From: Flavobacteriales bacterium
GTDB lineage: Bacteria; Bacteroidota; Bacteroidia; Flavobacteriales_D; Crocinitomicaceae
Direction of reading: 5' to 3'
DNA length: 64,000 nucleotides
Assembly (NCBI GenBank): GCA_947497485.1
Contig: CANMHB010000014.1
Coordinates: forward strand, 1 to 64,000
The notes beneath the pieces are model-generated. The model saw only the letters and a program-made list of their open reading frames with translations, was not told where the DNA came from and did no database searches. Of the stretch, positions 60,749 to 64,000 are shown one piece after another (position 1 is the stretch's first letter; every line of letters starts with the position of its first letter). The position numbers and the translations under genes are program-made.

Positions 60749-61986
60749 TGTTGTTGATTTACAATATTCTTATTACAAGTTTTGTTCCTTTTTTAAAGCT
60801 CCTATCTCTTTTTGATCATAAATTAAGGCTAGGAGTTCGAGGAAGGGAAAACTGGCGTGAACAAATCAAGAAAATCCCCAAAAACAAAGAAATTTATTGG
60901 TTTCATTGCGCCTCGCTAGGGGAATTCGACCAAGCACTTCCAGTTATGAACTTGTTGAAATTAAAAAAACCAAACCTTCTGATCGTTGTTACATTTTTTT
61001 CTCCTTCGGGATTCGAACATTACAAAAAACGTAAAAATCAGGTTGATTTTGCCCTTTATCTTCCATTTGATTCGAGAAGAAATGCGAAACAATTCATAGA
61101 ATTACTAAATCCAAAACTTGGAATTTTCGTGAAATATGAATTCTGGCCAAATTTATTGAATGAAGCTCAACGTATTGGAATTCCAATCATTTCCATTTCA
61201 ACAACCTTGCGTCCCAATCAAGTTCATTTCAAATGGTATGGTTCACTTTTTCGAAATACCTTAAAATCCGTTCGATACTTTTTTGTTCAAAACACGGAAA
61301 CCTCCAATTTATTAAACAAACTAGGACTTGAAAATCATGAAATTGTTGGAGATACGCGTTTCGATCGGGTTATTGAAAACAAAGTCCTTTTTGAGTATAA
61401 CCAATCTCGATCAAAAGAATTTCAATCAATAGAGGTTTTCTTAAAAGGTAAAAAAGCAATTATTTTTGGTAGCAGTTGGAAGCCAGAAGAGGAAATATTA
61501 TTTGATTTTTTACAGAAGAATGAAATTGAAAAAATCATTTTGGCGCCACATGATACTTCAGATTCAAACATTCAGCGCATCGAATCTAAATTTGGAGTTA
61601 AAGCCATTCGATTATCAGGATTTGAAAATAATTTCAAAAACCAGCAAGTTTTAATTCTTGATACAATCGGACATTTGGCATCAGCCTATTCGTTTGGAAA
61701 AGTGGCATTTGTTGGCGGCGGTTTTTCGGGAAGTTTACACAACATTCTGGAACCTGCTGTCTTTGGTCTTCCTGTTATTTTTGGTCCAAAACACTCAAAA
61801 TTTCCAGAGGCCGATGCTTTTCTTCAAGCAGGAATTGGTTTTGAGGTGAAAAATGCCGAAGAATTTGGACAGAAACTATCAAAAATCGAAAGAAATTTAG
61901 ACAAACTTACAAGTCAAACAGTAGAATATGTCTCTCAACATAATGGTGCGAGTAGAAAAATTATTGATAGTTCGTTTTTCGATTAA
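60748..61986 (+). CDS. waaA: 3-deoxy-D-manno-octulosonic acid transferase
   Basis: 412 residues from the ATG at 60748, which shares one base with the previous stop; an upstream in-frame extension lies inside that gene. An N-terminal membrane-associated helix is followed by a two-domain GT-B glycosyltransferase; WFHCASLGEFDQ, TFFSPSGFEHY and the FVGGGFSGSLHNILEP donor site are typical. It adds KDO to lipid A precursor at the inner membrane. The end overlaps the convergent amidophosphoribosyltransferase by 4 bp. Confidence 0.94.
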   Translation: MLLIYNILITSFVPFLKLLSLFDHKLRLGVRGRENWREQIKKIPKNKEIYWFHCASLGEFDQALPVMNLLKLKKPNLLIVVTFFSPSGFEHYKKRKNQVDFALYLPFDSRRNAKQFIELLNPKLGIFVKYEFWPNLLNEAQRIGIPIISISTTLRPNQVHFKWYGSLFRNTLKSVRYFFVQNTETSNLLNKLGLENHEIVGDTRFDRVIENKVLFEYNQSRSKEFQSIEVFLKGKKAIIFGSSWKPEEEILFDFLQKNEIEKIILAPHDTSDSNIQRIESKFGVKAIRLSGFENNFKNQQVLILDTIGHLASAYSFGKVAFVGGGFSGSLHNILEPAVFGLPVIFGPKHSKFPEADAFLQAGIGFEVKNAEEFGQKLSKIERNLDKLTSQTVEYVSQHNGASRKIIDSSFFD

Positions 61987-63884
61987 TAAGCCCGCTCATT
62001 TCGTTTTTCCATCCAGTTTACGAAGGCTTTATTTACAACCTTATTTCCACCAGGTGTTGGATAATCTCCGGTAAAATACCAATCTCCTCTATTGTTAGGG
62101 CAAGCCTTATGTAAATTATCTACCGTTTGAAAAATAATCTCAACTTTGGCCTTGATATTAGGCGGAGTAAGTAATTCGGCAATTTTTGCAGAAATCTCCT
62201 CGTCAGAAAAAGGCTCATAGATTTCTTTTACAAAATTACGAACTTGCTCTTTCGGTAGATCCAATTGCTTTAAACACTTCTTATAAACATCGGTGATTAC
62301 CTGATCTAATTTACGATCTTTCAATAATTGAATTGCCGCGTCAAAGGCGATAAAATCACCCATTTTTGCCATGTCAATACCATAGCAGTCTGGAAAACGA
62401 ATCTGAGGTGCGGAGGAAACTACAACAATTTTCTTCGGATTTAGTCGATCTAATATTTTTAAAATACTCTGACGAAGTGTGGTGCCTCGAACAATACTGT
62501 CATCTATTACAATCAAGTTATCTGTTCCTGGTCGAACACTGCCATACGTAATATCGTAAACATGGGCCACCAAATCATCTCTGGAATCATCTTGTGTGAT
62601 GAAGGTTCTCAATTTCGCATCTTTGATAGCAATTTTCTCAATTCTAGCTCGTCGATTGATAATTTCTGCAATTTGTTCTTCTGACGGATTTGATCCCAAT
62701 TTTTGAATTTGCTTTATTTTATCCAGATTCAAATGCTCTTCTAATCCTTTGATTAATCCATAAAACGAAACCTCAGCGGTATTTGGAATGAATGAAAAAA
62801 CTGAATTATCAAAATCGTAATCCACTGATTTCAATACTTGCGGAACAATTAGTCGACCTAATGATTTTCGCTCAGTATAAATGTCTGCATCAGATCCGCG
62901 AGAAAAATAAATTCGCTCAAATGAACATTTCTTGGGTTCCTTTGGTGAGTTAATTAATTCTTCGGAAACATTTCCGTTTTTCTTGATTATTAAAGCATGA
63001 CCAGGTTGTAATTCGTTGATTTGTTCAACCTTCAAATTAAAAGCTGTTTGAATAACAGGTCGTTCGGACGCTACAACGCAAACTTCTTCGTCTTCATACC
63101 AAAAAGCCGGTCGGATTCCATTTGGATCGCGCAGAACAAAAGCATCTCCATGTCCAAGTAAACCCGCCATTGCATAACCGCCATCCCAATCTTCTGATGC
63201 TTTTTTAAGTATTTTGGTTAAATTCAATTGTTCAGCAATTCGGGAATAGATTTCCGGATTACTGTATCCTAACGATTTATATTGGCGGTAAAGCTCATCA
63301 TTTTCAACATCTAGGAAATGACCTATTTTTTCAAGTACAGTAACTGTATCTGACTTCTCCTTTGGATGTTGACCAATATTGACCAATACGCTAAAAAGTT
63401 CATCAACATTTGTTAAGTTGAAGTTACCAGCAACAACTAGATTACGTGTAATCCAATTATTTTGTCGAAGAAAAGGGTGACAACTCTCTATAGAATTTCG
63501 GCCGAAAGTTCCATAACGCAGATGACCTAGAAAAAGTTCTCCTGTAAATCCAGCATTCTTTTTTAAGTATTCTACATCTTTTAGTTTCTCAGGATTTTCC
63601 TCTACAATTTGCTGAAAACGTCCATTTATTTGGTCGAAAATATCTTGAATAGGACTTTTAGCGATTGAACGAACACGAGAAATATAGCGTTCTCCTGGAG
63701 CCATGTCAAATTTGATATTCGCAACACCGGCGCCGTCCTGACCTCGATTGTGCTGCTTCTCCATCAAAAGATGAAGTTTATTTATTCCGTAGAGCGCGGA
63801 GCCATATTTCTCGACATAGAATTGCATGGGTTTTTTGAGCCTCAAAAGGGCTATCCCACATTCATGTTTAATGGCATCACTCAT
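61983..63884 (-). CDS. purF: Amidophosphoribosyltransferase family protein
   Basis: 633 residues, longer than the 470-510 of typical enzymes, as is common in Bacteroidota homologues. The N-terminal nucleophile Cys9 in HECGIALL would be exposed by removal of an 8-residue propeptide. The PRPP-binding motif VIDDSIVRGTTL is present at about residues 450-462. A long insert and a C-terminal extension lie around these domains. It starts purine synthesis, transferring ammonia from glutamine to PRPP. A second shorter paralogue might exist elsewhere; this cannot be judged here. Confidence 0.88.
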   Translation of the reverse strand: MSDAIKHECGIALLRLKKPMQFYVEKYGSALYGINKLHLLMEKQHNRGQDGAGVANIKFDMAPGERYISRVRSIAKSPIQDIFDQINGRFQQIVEENPEKLKDVEYLKKNAGFTGELFLGHLRYGTFGRNSIESCHPFLRQNNWITRNLVVAGNFNLTNVDELFSVLVNIGQHPKEKSDTVTVLEKIGHFLDVENDELYRQYKSLGYSNPEIYSRIAEQLNLTKILKKASEDWDGGYAMAGLLGHGDAFVLRDPNGIRPAFWYEDEEVCVVASERPVIQTAFNLKVEQINELQPGHALIIKKNGNVSEELINSPKEPKKCSFERIYFSRGSDADIYTERKSLGRLIVPQVLKSVDYDFDNSVFSFIPNTAEVSFYGLIKGLEEHLNLDKIKQIQKLGSNPSEEQIAEIINRRARIEKIAIKDAKLRTFITQDDSRDDLVAHVYDITYGSVRPGTDNLIVIDDSIVRGTTLRQSILKILDRLNPKKIVVVSSAPQIRFPDCYGIDMAKMGDFIAFDAAIQLLKDRKLDQVITDVYKKCLKQLDLPKEQVRNFVKEIYEPFSDEEISAKIAELLTPPNIKAKVEIIFQTVDNLHKACPNNRGDWYFTGDYPTPGGNKVVNKAFVNWMEKRNERAY

Positions 63885-64000
63885 GTTTTCAGGAAATTTG
63901 ACGCGAAGATAGTGATTTGAAAAAGAAGAAAGTAGGGAAACGAAAAACTAATTTCAATTTCTTTTTACGTTTTATGAGTTTTAGATGGGAGGACTAATCA

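Overview
The window is a low-GC, AT-rich chromosome segment of a member of the Bacteroidota, most likely a flavobacterium-like organism near the Crocinitomicaceae. This rests on the TAnnTTTG promoter boxes, the missing Shine-Dalgarno sites, and families largely confined to this phylum: the DUF2723 giant membrane protein, DUF5916, DUF3127, IPExxxVDY, GldM-like proteins and a Bacteroides-type tyrosine integrase. The exact genus is inference.

Region 1 (1-10.45 kb) is accessory DNA, nearly all on the minus strand, ending at a tRNA-Gln gene. Next to the tRNA lies a tyrosine integrase, then an unknown 508-residue protein, a strongly structured non-coding stretch, an excisionase-like HTH protein, a replication-like protein, a DnaC-like ATPase and a peptidoglycan amidase. 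Beyond the amidase are two different AbiE (type IV) toxin-antitoxin pairs and, at the window edge, purine-rich direct repeats.

Region 2 (10.6-21 kb) is a plus-strand housekeeping run of tightly packed or overlapping genes: DUF2723, polysaccharide deacetylase, cation:proton antiporter, sensor kinase, phosphoglycerate mutase and an MFS exporter. It ends in a small defence island (21.0-24.2 kb) with a MntA-HepT (type VII) pair, a membrane protein, a SAM methyltransferase and an Mrr-type restriction enzyme.

Region 3 (24.4-51.7 kb) is core genome: TspO, a beta-lactamase-fold hydrolase, lipB, a phosphoglucose/phosphomannose isomerase, acyl-CoA carboxylase beta subunit, a Fic protein, DUF5916, mnmE, riboflavin synthase, recJ, pyruvate kinase, a group of GldM-like secreted proteins, an EamA permease, SUFU and SixA. 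Region 4 (51.65-59.8 kb) is a minus-strand nucleotide-sugar operon that contains a Wbp-type set for UDP-diacetamido-glucuronate plus UDP-glucose dehydrogenase and UDP-xylose synthase. KDO transferase and amidophosphoribosyltransferase close the window.

The most striking observation is a repeated architecture. Two unrelated toxin-antitoxin pairs, AbiE-2 and MntA-HepT, each sit directly after an intact gene, and on their far side lies a second, in-frame copy of the last 55-57 codons of that same gene, including a stop codon. Most differences between the paired copies are silent. The displaced ends therefore look like alleles from another genome, and the pairs look like compact cassettes that entered at gene 3' ends. 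No recombinase lies inside either cassette. A second observation is that nine start codons lie only 4-8 nt after a TAnnTTTG box, which suggests leaderless transcripts.
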